The notes beneath the pieces are model-generated. The model was not told the DNA's origin. It worked only from the letters and a program-made list of their open reading frames with translations, and did no database searches. A stretch of DNA of 64,000 bases from Clostridiales bacterium (GTDB lineage: Bacteria; Bacillota; Clostridia; Peptostreptococcales; Anaerovoracaceae): NCBI GenBank assembly GCA_015258265.1, contig JABZIP010000003.1:1-64000 (forward strand). The letters run 5' to 3'. The translations under genes were made by a program, and so were the position numbers. Positions 63,811-64,000 of this stretch are shown here, one piece after another. Each line of letters begins with the position of its first letter. Position 1 is the first letter of the stretch.

Positions 63811-63823
63811 TTTCATACTCAGC
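63790..63823. terminator. Hairpin shared by the ends of two convergent genes
   Basis: GCTGAGTA and TACTCAGC (8 bp) plus GAAATC and GATTTC (6 bp) form a stem broken by one mismatch, over a 4-base loop. The left arm encodes the last residues of the GntR protein and the right arm covers the stop of the next gene. Confidence 0.65.
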
Positions 63824-64000
63824 TAAACATCACTCCGTTTATAACCTGCTCGCATAGCAACAATGCCCCGCTTATACCTATGTGCGTTTTCGGTATTACA
63901 TCCGTATATCCTATGTTCGGCAGACTTATCTCTATTCCGCTGAAATTGCTATTCCTCAGTTTCATCTGTGCAATCACATTCCCGTCTGCAAACACCAAAT
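63819..64000 (-). CDS. 3' end of an unrecognised gene (runs off the window)
   Basis: The last 60 codons of a minus-strand gene: the frame is open from the window edge to a TGA at 63819-63821. The tail contains GYTDVIPKTHIGISGALLLCEQVI. I do not recognise the family; a remote resemblance to C-terminal parts of nitrogenase-component-like proteins is only a guess. Confidence 0.6.
   Translation of the reverse strand, partial: LVFADGNVIAQMKLRNSNFSGIEISLPNIGYTDVIPKTHIGISGALLLCEQVINGVMFS

Overview
The window looks like a chromosome segment of a low-to-moderate G+C anaerobic Firmicute of the class Clostridia. The evidence is the Gram-positive division/cell-wall (dcw) order with DivIB, two DUF881 proteins and Sbp; L20-leader and T-box RNA control; strong AGGAGG ribosome binding sites; frequent TTGACA-17 bp-TATAAT promoters; lipoproteins; and a YerC-type TrpR homologue. 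A placement near Anaerovoracaceae/Peptostreptococcales is only a guess. No rRNA, tRNA, transposase, integrase or CRISPR array was seen.

Layout. 0-3.5 kb: GMP/IMP nucleotide genes (a GuaA that is only the ATPase/synthetase subunit and a GuaB that closely resembles the Tritrichomonas foetus enzyme) behind a VanY-type D,D-carboxypeptidase lipoprotein. 3.7-8.1 kb: potassium uptake, one TrkA and two TrkH proteins, running tail-to-tail into the dcw cluster. 8.1-20.7 kb (minus): mraZ-rsmH-ftsL-PBP-murF-mraY-murD-ftsW-murG-divIB-DUF881-DUF881-sbp, without murE/murB/murC/ftsA/ftsZ. 20.9-28.2 kb: an accessory stretch with a TadZ/MinD-like ATPase, a DUF2249-DUF1858-cupin operon behind a perfect Crp/Fnr-like palindrome, an apparently decayed SMI1/KNR4-type gene, a TPR protein, a Crp/Fnr regulator, an orphan FliD-like protein and a beta-carbonic anhydrase. 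28.2-41.6 kb (minus): housekeeping (dprA, comM, yraN, HAD, cmk, nrdR, a secreted trigger-factor-like lipoprotein, rplT-rpmI-infC, rlmN, ileS with T-box, recX, an Sfp-type phosphopantetheinyl transferase, yerC). 41.7-43.9 kb: AlkD-like glycosylase, a small Imm17-like membrane protein, rdgB. 43.9-59.3 kb: a Ter-type stress locus. On the minus strand a consensus promoter drives a 1913-residue exported protein, then yceG, telA, terD, terD, a Ca2+-type P-ATPase and a HAD phosphatase; facing it on the plus strand are a TerD-like protein and an AIM24-family protein. 59.4-64 kb: thiamine pyrophosphokinase, a MinD-like protein with a broken Walker A motif, a heavy-metal P1B-ATPase, a GntR/FCD regulator and the 3' end of an unrecognised gene.

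The most interesting parts are the Ter locus headed by a giant secreted protein; the IleRS whose HIGH signature reads GIHH; the putative class II Crp/Fnr promoter in front of the DUF2249 operon; and the pair of orphan MinD-like proteins. All calls come from reading the sequence; no database search was run.
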